From assembly GCA_948567375.1 (NCBI GenBank), contig OX419758.1, positions 62,315,001 through 62,379,000 of the forward strand: a stretch of DNA of 64,000 nucleotides. The letters run 5' to 3'. The DNA comes from Lunularia cruciata (taxonomy: Eukaryota > Streptophyta > Marchantiopsida > Lunulariales > Lunulariaceae). Positions within the stretch are counted from its first letter, which is position 1. The number at the start of each line of letters is the position of its first letter. The position numbers and the translations under genes were made by a program. Of this stretch, positions 1 to 11,220 are shown piece after piece. The notes beneath the pieces are model-generated. The model was not told the origin of the DNA. It saw only the letters and a list, made by a program, of their open reading frames with translations, and did no database searches.

Positions 1-3000
1 TACTATGTTACTGCCAAATGTCAGAGTCAGTCCGGCCTGGCGTGGTCATGGACCCGGGGTTTTGATAACAGGAGCTCTATCCCAGTACTCACTATGTGGT
101 TATTGTCACTCTGCTTATCGATCTCTACAATTTGATATCATACAACAGCTGGGGCTTAATTTTATCTTTGTTGGAAGTGGTTCTCAGACGGCAGCAATGG
201 CCGGACCCCCAGATGTTGTCGTTGCCACACCAGCTCGTATATCCGCCTGCATCCAGAATGAGATACTTATTGCGTCGGCACTGCAAAATTCATTGTCTGC
301 ACTTGTTCTGGACGAGGTCTGAAATGATCGAACTTAAACTAAGACGCCTAAGCTGCTTAGCTGTCTTTGTTTGCTTTCTTTGTCATCTTTTCATGATAAG
401 AACAATATGGACTTCCAAGATGGCAATAACCTGCTTGTATCGAGTGAGACGACTGACTGTGCCGCGATTTCTGATGCGAATATCTGGGGATGAGCGTAGA
501 CTACACCGTTCTGACATGATTTTGTTCACTTTGACAAGCAAACTGATGATTGAGAAACTGTCTAAATAAATTGTTCTATGTGCAGGCTGACTTGCTGCTT
601 TCTTATGGTTATGAGGACGATTTAAGAAAGCTTGCTCCACACATCCCACGGCGCTGTCAGTGTCTACTGATGTCAGCCACATCAAGGTGGGGCAGATTCT
701 CATCTAACAACAAATAATCATCAAAGTACTTTAATGTTTCATCCATGGTGCTTCTCTCTTTCCCGTGACCTTAGTGCAAATGAACATGGCACTTGTTGGT
801 CAAAGTAAAACTATCTTAGAGCTGAAGGGAAGGGTCGTCGACCCAGTTACTTTGCAACCACGAGAGTGGCACCTAACCACCATTGGATTTGTTTTGTAGT
901 CCGGATGTTGAGAAGCTGAAGAAACTGGTCCTTCACAATCCTGTAATCTTAACGCTGATGGAGGATGCCGCAGATGAGAGCATTGTTCCTAAATCTGTCC
1001 AGCAATTCATGGTAACCTGAAATTCTCAACCCTTATATATACATCCTTTTTGTAGCTTCACATTACTAGAATGCACATTCACATAATACTACGCTCAGTG
1101 AGGAAGCATTCACTCAGGAAACGTGCATATGAAGTGACTACTATAACACAATTTCTGTTTGGCATATATAAGGTGTGATGTCAATTGCACATGGACTCAA
1201 CCTTTCCAATTGCAATAAGTTTTGAGTGGAATAAGTGTGTAAGTTGATTAAATATAGATATCGGCATCAATATCGCCGCCAAGAATCTGCCAGTACGCTG
1301 CGGAATAAAGCCCCAGTTTGGGCCATGCTTACTCATAGATGCGCTTTTCCCTTTTTGTGCAGCTGAAATGTAAACCACGGGATAAACTTCTGCACACACT
1401 GGCGTTGCTGAGATTTGAGTTGATCCAGAAAAAAGGTTTGATTTTTGTCAACACTGTTGACACTGGGTTTCGACTAAAGTTATTTCTTGAGCAGGTAACT
1501 CTAAGATACTCGGTACTCGTCTAGTTCGTATGGGCATTTCCGCGTATCTAGATTCACTTAGATATTCTTACTTTCTCCACTCCACTTGTTACAGTACAAC
1601 ATGCAACTCACTCGACATTTCCGAGGAAACTAAGCTTTTTATGTGCATGCAGTTTGGCATCAAATCAGCCGTACTGAATGGCGAACTCCCTCAGAATTCA
1701 CGTCTTCATATTCTTAAGGTGAGGGAACTAGATCGAGTGGCTTGTTGACCATTCATCACTCCCACCTTTCCCCAGAATGCGGATTTCTTCAATTTCACTT
1801 GAAAGTAAACTGAACATAACTCATTTTTTTGCAGGAATTTAATGTAGGGTTGTTCGATTATTTGATAGCTACAGACGACGGCAAATCGTCTCAAGCTGTG
1901 AATGATGATACTAAAGATGATAAGGATGTTGACGAGGAGCCAGGAAAAGAACCGGCAAGCGGCAAGAACAAAAAGAAGCGTATAGTTGATGCTGAATTTG
2001 GTGTCGTTAGAGGTGTCGACTTCAAGAATGTTCGAACGGTAAAGTGGTCACCTACTAAGAACTGGCAGAGGACTCTCCCAGCTGTGTTTCAGTCAGGCCA
2101 TGTGTTCTTCATTCTTTTGGGTGGGATAGGTGTAACACTTCAATGCTTAATTTCAGAGGAGACGGTAGCATCGGTCGATCTTTTAGATGTGCTATAGAGG
2201 ATCAGTGTTGAAGCTACAACATATCCTAGAAGGGAGTTTGTCCAGGACGCTTCCTTTCCACAAATCTGTGCAAGTATCTCCTCACTTCCTCTGACGGTCT
2301 TCAGTCGCTTTCACAGGTTATCAATTATGACATGCCGCTGACTTCTGCTGGCTATGTACACCGTATTGGGCGTACTGGACGAGCTGGAAACACTGGTCTT
2401 TCAATCTCTCTGGTATGTTTGTGCGCTGAAATATGCAATTGGTTTTGAGTCTAGGACTTATGTCGCTTAAGACTTATTAACTGACTCAACTTTAACCACT
2501 CAACAGATCTCGCCAAAAGAAGAAGATATGCTTTCTCTCATTGAGGAACTTTTGGGCGGTGATCCGGAGAAAACTGACAGTAAGAAGAGCATTACGCCTT
2601 TCCCACTTCTCAATAAGGCCGCAGTGGAGTCAATGCGTTACAGGGCTGAGGTAATGTATCTGCTCTGATCTTCTCTTCTGCTTGATGTTTCCATTGTCAC
2701 TCTTGAATGTTCCCTGGAAATATGGATAAGTGTGCATGATCGGCTATCTCCGGGTTCATGGTAAAGGTAGCAGAATTGATACTTGTGGGTGCGCGGTAGA
2801 GGTTCACTCCGATGTATGTTACCTGGGTTTGTACAATGCTCATGGCTGCTTGTATGTTGACTTTCATTACCGTGTTTTCTACTGGCAGGATGTATCTCGC
2901 AGTATAACTAAAATTGCAGTACGAGAGGCACGAGCTAAGGAGTTGCGGATAGAAATTCTAAATTCTGATAGGTAAGTTGACACTTTCCTGGAGTTCGTCC

Positions 3001-3797
3001 GGGTTTTTATGGAAATTTTCTCCGGGAATCATGCGATACCTATGCCCACATTCAGTTGGATCCTAACCTGTCTCTCTAACTTGCATGGGCCCACTTTTGT
3101 GCAGATTAAAGGCACATTTTGAAGATAATCCGACTGATCTAGGTAAACGGACACCTGACTTTGGTTAAGTTGTTTCCAGTCTTCTGTTGTCCTCCAAAGT
3201 CTGGTGGGCTTTAACGTGTCTTGCATGGTATAGTTATGATTTGCCCTAATTAATGGATATGGTACCCTTTTGCAGAACTTCTAAAGCATGACAAGGTACT
3301 GAGTAAGAAGCAGCCAGCAGTTCACCTACAGAGTGTACCAGAATATTTACGTGATCCGTCCACAGAAGCTGCAAGTAGACAAATTAGAATAGCTCGGGCT
3401 GTTTTAGGAGAAAAGACGAGAAACTTCAGAAAGCGCAAGCAAAAGAAGGCGGGGAGCGAAGATCCTCTGAAGACATTCTCTGCGAAGGTTAGTTGAAAAG
3501 GAATGGAGCTGGAAAGCAATAATGATTTAATCAAGTACAAACCACTAAGAAGAAGCATCTTTTGTTTTCTCTTTGGGTGCACATTCAAGTTTAGGAATTC
3601 TTGAGATTCTTGGATGTTCTGACCAGCGTTGGAGCCGTAGAACTATTTACCTCTACTGATTTAGGTGGTGTCATTTGATGTTTCAGCCGAAGAGGAAAAG
3701 GGACGGAAGTGATCGGGACAAAGCGGCAGGTTTCAAGAAGAAGAAAGTTGGCGGTCAGGGTGTACCCAAAAAGAAACATGCGAAGAGAAGATCATGA
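1..3797 (+). CDS. RH16: DEAD-box ATP-dependent RNA helicase, RH16/DDX56/Dbp9 type (5' end outside window)
   Basis: Exons: about 188(uncertain)-316, 586-686, 900-1011, 1363-1494, 1653-1718, 1835-2038, 2317-2412, 2507-2650, 2889-2971, 3105-3142, 3276-3487, 3687-3797 (TGA). Each junction is GT-AG and keeps frame. Helicase motifs read in order: TPARI (Ib), LDEAD (II, split by the intron at 317-585), MSATSS (III), GLIFVNT (IV), GVVRGVDF (V) and [10 protein letters not shown] (VI). The lysine-rich insert between YLIATDD and motif V, and the basic Lys/Arg C-terminus, are typical of the Dbp9/DDX56 subfamily, which acts in nucleolar 60S ribosome assembly. The Q motif and Walker A lie upstream of the window. 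The first exon boundary is unsure: sequence before about 188 does not align convincingly with the family. The large acidic/basic insert and tail argue against eIF4A-like helicases. Confidence 0.93.
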
Positions 3798-6700
3798 ACT
3801 GTATTATAGCGTAGTAGAGTAGAAATTGACAAGGCTGAGCCCGGGTAGTGAGGGAGCTGGAGCATCTGAGCCATGATCGCTCTTTCTTTTACTAATCTTC
3901 AAGTTTTGGAGAAAATTACCTTGGCATGTCCAAGTCGAATTCAATACTACGCCTGGCTGTCACCTTTACTTCTCTCTAGTGTGAAGTATGGGGTGAATCC
4001 CACCCTTGGTTAAGCAAAGACTGGTTTCGGACTGTAATTTGTCAGAAGACGTACTGAAACTGGGTGTGAGACTTTCGTGCTAGTTCTTTTTCAGACGCCG
4101 TACAAACATTACCAGATACACCTACATGTGGAACGCTTGGAAATCGTATGTCAGTGGGCTGATACCAAAGAGAAGATTTCTCGTCGAAATAAGGGAAATT
4201 GACAGCATTATTATCTGAAACCATTGAATCTCAGCTGCCGCGTTTTAAAGGCCGTGAGCCACTACTAATGGACTTGTAGTCACCCCGAAACACAAGAAAA
4301 TGAGTGCTTTTCCTCACTAATCGCAATAAGATTCGAATCACCTTTACCACTCACTCGGCCACCTGTAAAAGGTGAATTCAAACACTCACCGCTTTTGGAC
4401 TCGCCCAGACATCAATTAACCTCATGGTCCAGAACTTGTAAGTAGCGTATTTATTGAGATACGTATGTAGGCCGACCCCACTTATCAAATGCCTAGTCTT
4501 CTCGTAAAATTAAACTGTGCACCACGGTTTCGCCGTTTTAACTACCATTAAAAATATTGCCAACAAAAACACAAGTTCAATAACACCACCTACAGGTAAA
4601 TAGCGCAATAATTTCGGCTGAAAAATACACCAGTATGCAACCCGTGCAGCTCTCCTTCTCAATCATCTCATTGATTGGGGCACCAACAAAGTCATAAAAA
4701 TATCTATCACTTTGAGCCTTCGATCTCCACTGTTTGTCGCTGGAGGTGAGTGATCGAGAAAGCCCTGCGCTCCATTGACTGAAAGAGTGTTATTATTATG
4801 CTTAGTAGAAGACACCAGTGTCCAAGCTGGTGCCTCACTTCCATGCCTGACTGGAAAGCACCGCCAATACCTTTTCTCCGTTACAAGAACATGCGTCGCT
4901 CTTCGTTTGTCCTATCATCGACTTTACAACGAACTTAACTTAACTTCCGTCGTGGTGACTTGCTTGCCGGGATCCAAACGGATAAAAACATTGCCACCTC
5001 CACCTCTTCAGTTTGATCCATTACTGTAGTAGCGGTAGTAGTAGAAGTTCATGCTAACTGTGTAGATATGGTGTGACGCCATCCGCAGGGTACAGTAGGC
5101 AACCGATTGACTGGCTTCAACTTCCAGCTCCACTGCCTCGTGCTACAAGTTGTCATGAGTTGTCTTGAGAGTACTGTGAAATACAGAAAGCTCAACTCAC
5201 TTAGAGGCTAGAATCAGTGTAAAGTACAAACAGCGAGGTATGTACCACGCTGTGCAAAACGATAGGATTATGCAGAAACTACTGCTCTCACATTGTTTTG
5301 TACTTGGAGAACATCTTTGTAAAACTCCCGTACTGTACCGATCACATACACATGCAACCATCACTCCAAAATGCTGGACTTGTTGTCAGATCCTGATTGA
5401 ACTCATGATTTGAGCATTTCACCTCTTGTCCCCAACACGGAGTTTTCAAAGGCTCCAGGGAGATTGGGGATATTATATCTTTATACATATAGCAAGAGAA
5501 ATCTATAAAGGAACTAGCTATATAAGGAGAAAGTTAAGAATGGTCGTCCTCCATTCTGTTCGTCCATGTGTAGAAGTAATTCCAATCGTTACATTTTTCT
5601 CGGCGCGTTGATTTTCAGGAATGAGAGAACGAGTTGAGAAGAGATGTTCAGTGCAAGGGATCGGAAGAAAAACTGCCCGGGAAAAAAGTTACAGACTGGA
5701 AGAGAAATCGACAAATATTTGATAAAATTGTAGGAGCGGATAAGGGCAGACTGCTACAACTTAAGCTCTTACACGCTATGCTCGTTGGACCTAGTCCGCG
5801 CCATATGTCCTAAGATTATTATAGAAGCTTTCTTGATAGGGGTGAATAAATCTGCATAAATATAGGGAGTGGATAAATCTGGGCTTACCATGTTACATTA
5901 ATAGCACCTAACCTTAAACCGCAAAATGTAAAATTTGGTTCTCTAAATGAAACTGCAAAGAGAAAAAAGACGGGACAGGGAATGAAGTTTGAAATGTTTT
6001 GTGGAAGATTTGCTAGGAGAATGAAAGAGACGGGAAGAAAAAGAAGCGTTATTTATATCCGATGTGAATTAAATTTATCTGCATATTTTTCTTATTATAA
6101 TCTGCCTTAGTTTTTCCTGAAAAAGGCTAACGCCGATTCAATGGAACTGGTAAAAAACTAAAGTATTTACCAGTAAGATGGATTCTCTTAAATCAGGATT
6201 TGCAAACTTTCAAATACTAGCGTAAAACTAAATAAAGTAGAAAAAAACAACGTAAAACGTCGTAAAACTAAGCGAAACACTTTTCTCTGAATTCCTAAAT
6301 ATAAACTGGTAACATCAATCATGGGAGCTTGCCCACCGGGCAAACCGACACCTACCACATTTTAGAATACCGCAAATAGTTAAAGTACGGCCACGGTACC
6401 TGGATTGCCTGAACTTACCAGTAATAGTACCGGCTTGTGCCAGCCGTAGTAACATAACAATGGCTTCCCGTAGGTACCGTAGTTTGTGGTGCATATTCCC
6501 GAAGAAGCCGCTAAAGTGGAGACGGGAACAGTGGCATGTTAACTACGAAGCACGACGCCACCATGTGGAGAAAATGGGGCACAAGTTTGTCAGCGTCCTG
6601 GCGCCGCGATACCAGGCACCAGGCACCAGACACAGTAGTTGTGCCCCTAACTAAGAATCGCAGAGAAAATCCAGCTAAAGACGTCCGCTAATCCGCGTAG

Positions 6701-7110
6701 TCATGACTGGCCATATCTAGCATCTCCGCCGACATGCAGGTAGAGACCTTGTTGTTTATACGACAAAAATTGGATAACCCGGTTTAGTTGGGACCGGTCG
6801 GAAGGAAATAGGGGAGGGCACATTCTTTACAACCGCTGTTCTTGTGGGAACATTAGGGGGTTTCAGAAATAGTTATACGAAGTTTTCTTTTCATATAGAT
6901 AGTTACAAAGCGTTGACTAGATGGGTACGGTGTGTGACGGGGATAGAAAAGGTATAGTTACGGAGTTCAGACCAAGTTCCTTATTATTAGCACACTCCAT
7001 ATGAGATGGTTCATAGAAAATAAAGAATAAGGAATTTTCCGTTATCACTCCATAGTGCATTGATTACGTATTAGGGTTAATAAAGTTTATCATTTAGGGT
7101 TAGAGTGAAA
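3798..7110. other. Intergenic, no gene recognised
   Basis: This follows the helicase stop codon. The first few hundred bases are probably its 3' UTR. The rest holds only short chance reading frames without recognisable domains, including one of 64 codons at 6460-6654. No tRNA, rRNA or transposon coding signal was seen. Confidence 0.5.
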
Positions 7111-7134
7111 GTGGCGGCCACCAAAGTGAACACA

Positions 7135-7251
7135 CATGGTAATCAAAAGTTGACAAATTTATGCACTAGATGATCGAGGCCACCAAAGGGAGCATCCATG
7201 ATGTTCGAGAATACCCATGGTAATCAAAAGTTGACGAATTTATGCACTAGA
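7135..7251. repeat. 36-bp direct repeat, two copies 81 bp apart
   Basis: The 36 bases at 7135-7170 recur at 7216-7251 with one mismatch. Both begin catggtaatc and end tgcactaga. A shorter shared block (ggccaccaaag) precedes each copy, so the duplicated unit may be about 80 bp. No coding or transposase signal is associated. Confidence 0.8.
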
Positions 7252-7310
7252 CGAGCGAGAACACAATTTATATGGGATTTAATATGTTAATTTAGGATGA
7301 AATGTGACGC

Positions 7311-7460
7311 TGTTCATTGTTGCTCGTTGTTGCTCGTCGCTGCTAGTTGTTGCCCGTCGCTGCTCGTTGTTGCCCGTCGTTGCTCGTTGTTGCCCGTCGT
7401 TGCTCGTTGTTGCCCGTTGTTGCCCGTCACCGCCCGTAGCCACTCGATGGCACTCGAAGC
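7311..7460. repeat. 10-bp minisatellite, about 15 units
   Basis: Consecutive 10-base units of the form tgctcgttgt / tgcccgtcgt run without gaps, with a tendency to alternate (20-bp higher-order unit). Units near 7430-7460 are more diverged. A related degenerate stretch (gctggttg units) follows at 7486-7516, and another at about 8383-8420. Because 10 is not a multiple of 3 and the unit lacks stops, overlapping frames stay open on both strands (about 7297-7518 and 7279-7485). I treat these as a by-product of the repeat, not as genes. Confidence 0.9.
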
Positions 7461-9600
7461 TCAAATCTTGTTGGTGCTCGTACATGCTGGTTGCTGCTGG
7501 TTGACGCTGGTTGAATGACGCGCTGTCCTCTTAAGAGGCTTGTAATATTTCAAATATGTTATCTCCTCTCTGTCGTCCCACGAGCTCAGAATCCTTCTAT
7601 CTGTTGGGTTGCAAACTTTCATTTGTGCTTTTTTCTCGAGGACTGACCATTGGTTAATGATTTGTCCATAAAGTACTGATTTAACATACACAGCGAGTTT
7701 GATGATCACATTCTTAGGATACTTAAATGTATTCTTTAGAAAAGAATGGTTAATTCTTATGAAATTCCCTTGAAGTGCTTACATTCTCGGGAAATGCACA
7801 ATAGAACTCCATTGCAAACTTTCCTGACTTGGATGCTCTTGCATCCAAGTCCCCTAGCTGTTACTGAGTTATGTTGTTGAAGATGTAATCTAAGTGGATG
7901 CAAAAGAGGACAGGTAGCTTGAACTCGAAACTGCCTACGTATCGTGGACTACTAGAACTACCATCAGGAATTCGATCCAATTGCATATCCTACAGATCCC
8001 TAAGGTCCTTACAATGGAATACTAACTTTACTTATACCACTATTTATTAGTACTTCCAAGGTCCTCCAATTTGGAAGTTCCTAGTTCCCATAACTCCTAG
8101 AGGGTGTCTCTACGAGTTTCATCCATCAATCCATCGCCGCCCAAAACGTATTTTCCATCAGAATTCTGGAAATAGATACCATCATTTTCTGCTTTCCACA
8201 TCACCATAAGCTGAGTTGGATATTCGAATATCTTGAGAGAGGAAATATGCTTCGGGTTTGCAGTTCCCCCTGTTGAAATCACAGATCTATTGCACGGGAT
8301 TCTTTCCCAACCACAATGGGTCCCAAATCGAAGTTGCCTTTGGTCGGATCAAGACATTGACAGGTACATCAAGAGAGATAGTATGCTGCTGGTTGATGCT
8401 GGTAGACGCTCATTGCCACGGGTAGTTGCTTGATAGCGCAAGGTGATTTTGCATCCAAATGTGAACCTACATTGTAATCAGGTTTTTGCTAAAAATTTTG
8501 TTGCCCTTTTGGAGTAAAATTCTTTGATCTCCAATTAATTTCTTGGTTGTCGTAAGATGATGCAAATCATTTTCCATAATTCGCGCTATCTCCCTCACCA
8601 CACTAATATATATGGATATGAACCAACACACCAATGCAAAACTACAAAACCCACCGGTTTAGTTTATTGACAAGAGCATTTGCACAACATTCGCATTTGC
8701 AGATGATGAATTTGAATTTGAATATGAATAGTTGAGAGTGGCATTTTGGATGCGCCAAAAAATTTCATAAATGCCACTCTAAGAATCACCCACCAGAAAA
8801 GCATGGCAACTCTCTCAAGAAGCCACATAATCTTTTTTGATAATCATTTATTTCACTATGGAACTTCTAAACAACAGTATAATGTCTGATTTTTATAAAT
8901 GAATGCAAATTGTATGTGATATACCATATAATAATTTAGAAGCGTTCATTTATTAGCACTTCATCTCCTTGCAGAGTTCACTAACAATAATGAGGAAGTT
9001 TGTTATTTATCCGGTAAACATCCGTCAAACCTATTTCTGAAACCCCTATTGGGTCGATTTACAATCAAGAATTCTTATACGAGAACGTGTCTTATCAGGT
9101 GGACGGACCGGGTGAGGTTCTGCGTCTGATCGAGAACTGGCTGTTACCGGTACTTATGACCCTGTAATTACTACGCACACCGTGGCACGGATGCTGCGTA
9201 AACTTGACCATCCGTAACTCGAGTTTGCCTATGCTTGAGGTTTTCTATGTCATAATTCTTAATGAGGGCTAGGGGAAGACTCAGTCTATAAAGCCTTTTA
9301 TTCTTCTTATTCTTTTTGTCCAAGTGATTTCTATACAACCTCCAATCATCCAATTGAAATAACCTATCCGTGGTGCATTATATTTAAATATTTTACAAAC
9401 TCATTTGTGGAACATTATATATGAACGGTTTGAAATTCTTTGCAGTTTATTGTGAGTTCATTCTTTTCGCCTCTCCCCTTCTTTAGTTCTTACATTGCGA
9501 CCTGAAATATCATAGTGGCAAATTATTGCTCAGAAATGGAAACAAATGGAAAGTATACCAATCAAGTAAACCGGAGGTGAGGTGAGGTAACCAGGGAGTC
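7461..9600. other. Intergenic, no gene recognised
   Basis: No reading frame over about 80 codons and no recognisable protein similarity on either strand. It contains the minisatellite-related stretches noted at 7486-7516 and 8383-8420. Confidence 0.5.
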
Positions 9601-11220
9601 AGGCAGGCAGTCAGTCAGTCAGTCCAAGGGTTAGAGGATATGGGGCCGAGCGAGCGACCGGTCAGAGCAGTCATTTGCCGTTGGAGCTGTATCAATGGAG
9701 TCACTTTTCGCATTCACGCGGTTCCCACGTCATCCAAACGGTGCCGTCGCCAGTTCAAGGAGTTTCCTGTCAGTAATAGACGGAAGGGATTTCTCGTCTC
9801 TCTACTCTAGAGCAGTCCAGTTCCCTGCATTTCCTCGTGTGCTTGGAGGCCTGGAAAGCCTCGAGTGGCGTCCTCAGTAAGGTGCCACCTCTTCTTTTCG
9901 TGATTGCGATTTTCATGTCCTGGCGCGGACGGAACGAATCTTGGTCCGGAGGAAAGTAGAGAAGAAGAGTGCAGGGGGTGCTGCGGGCGGGGCTCATGGA
10001 TTCGAAAGGAGAGCGTAGGAGATGAGATGAACTCGGCGTTATGAGCTGAGTTTTGTTTTGATACGGTGAGTGAGTGATTGGATCGAGTTTTGTGATTTGA
10101 CAATGCTCTTGTGTGTGTGCAGCGTGGTGGGAAGTCACCGATATGTAAAATGGTTGGTGCCTTGCGATTAGTTCTGCAGTGGTGAATGAGACAGTATGTG
10201 CATTGTTCGAGGGAGCAGTGTAGCTTATTCCTTTTGAAACTCATTCGAAAGAAGAGCGGTTTGGAAAAACCACGCAGATCTGAGTGGAAAAGATCTTCGG
10301 AGCCTGATGTCTGGCTCCGCAACCAGGAGTTGCATCGTCGGGAGGGGGTTGTGGAACTTGTTCACTCTCAATAGGCTAATGCCAGGCACTCCTCTACTGC
10401 GTGGTATCCTTGAGCTTGAAGACTGTGAGAGAGGAGAGGTGAGGTAGGCTGTGGGAAAGAAAAAGTTTAACCCGTACCCCTAATTCCTCGTCTAAGAAGT
10501 ATGCAAGGGTACTCTTTTTTGGAAATGTCCAGCTTCCATGCCAGGTTTCCAGATCTTAAATTTTGGGCCTCTGAAGGAACCTGCAATTCCAACCACATTC
10601 TCTCCGGTACCCCTGATGGGTACCGGGAGGGCCGGGAGGAGAATGTGGTTTGTTCGTTCCTCGTGGAGTGTTTTGTTCGTCACTCGATGGGCATTGGACA
10701 GACTCTTCATCCACTATGCGGGGAACAAGAATTTTTGAAGAAATCCATCACAAAAAATATCTGCCAAGCTAGAATCGTACTTCGTCTTTGAAATTCGTTT
10801 AGCATAATCTTTTATCCACGAGTGAGCTTGCCACCCAGAAGTTACGATTTCTCTCTGCGTTAATCCTGAGCAAGCCCTGTCATGCTCTTTGTTCCACATT
10901 TTGAGGCAAGAGTTGGCCGATCGTCAGAATCAGTCCCTTCAGGAGCTTCTTGATGACGAATTTCTTTGCATCATTTTCCTAGTTGCTGTAGGTCCCACCA
11001 GAGTCTCTCAAATGTCAACCTGGTTATCCTGGTCATTGCGTCTATCTCAAAGCTGGAAATGAGGGGTACAAATTGTCAACATCCAATTTCTAAATGTGCA
11101 ACTTGGAACACATTGTTGAAGCTTTGCTTGCGCATATTTTACAGAACTTGGAAGACTTGAAGTTCGCAATAGTCGAATGTAACGTTCCTCAGCACTAGGC
11201 TCTACACAAAATACACCAAG
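9601..11220 (+). promoter_or_regulatory. Probable promoter and 5' leader of the PMT gene
   Basis: This 1.6 kb precedes the PMT start codon at 11221. It is less AT-rich than the intergenic DNA before it. It opens with a CAGT microsatellite (about 9607-9624), contains purine-rich tracts, a short frame of 61 codons at 9695-9880 that could be an upstream ORF, and the inverted repeat at 10591-10650. Leaders of this gene family often contain an intron, but I could not place one with confidence. The transcription start is not identified. Confidence 0.4.
10591..10650. repeat. 60-bp imperfect inverted repeat (hairpin) upstream of PMT
   Basis: Outer arms aaccacattctc (10591-10602) and gagaatgtggtt (10639-10650) are perfectly complementary over 12 bp. 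Inner arms ccggtaccc and gggtaccgg are complementary over 9 bp around a 5-base loop. An unpaired purine-rich stretch on the right side separates the two stems. Confidence 0.85.

Noticed and set aside
2039-2197. Read-through of helicase exon 6 into the intron as extra protein
   Set aside because: The family alignment joins ...KNVRT to VINYDMP across a good GT-AG intron (2039-2316), so the extension is intronic.
7279-7518. Three overlapping reading frames of 66-73 codons rich in Cys/Val/Leu or Gln/Arg/Thr
   Set aside because: They are produced by the stop-free 10-bp repeat, have matching translations in all phases, and lack any domain.
9695-10374. Several frames on both strands upstream of PMT (61-171 codons)
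   Set aside because: Mutually overlapping and antisense, no recognisable domain; better explained as leader and promoter sequence.
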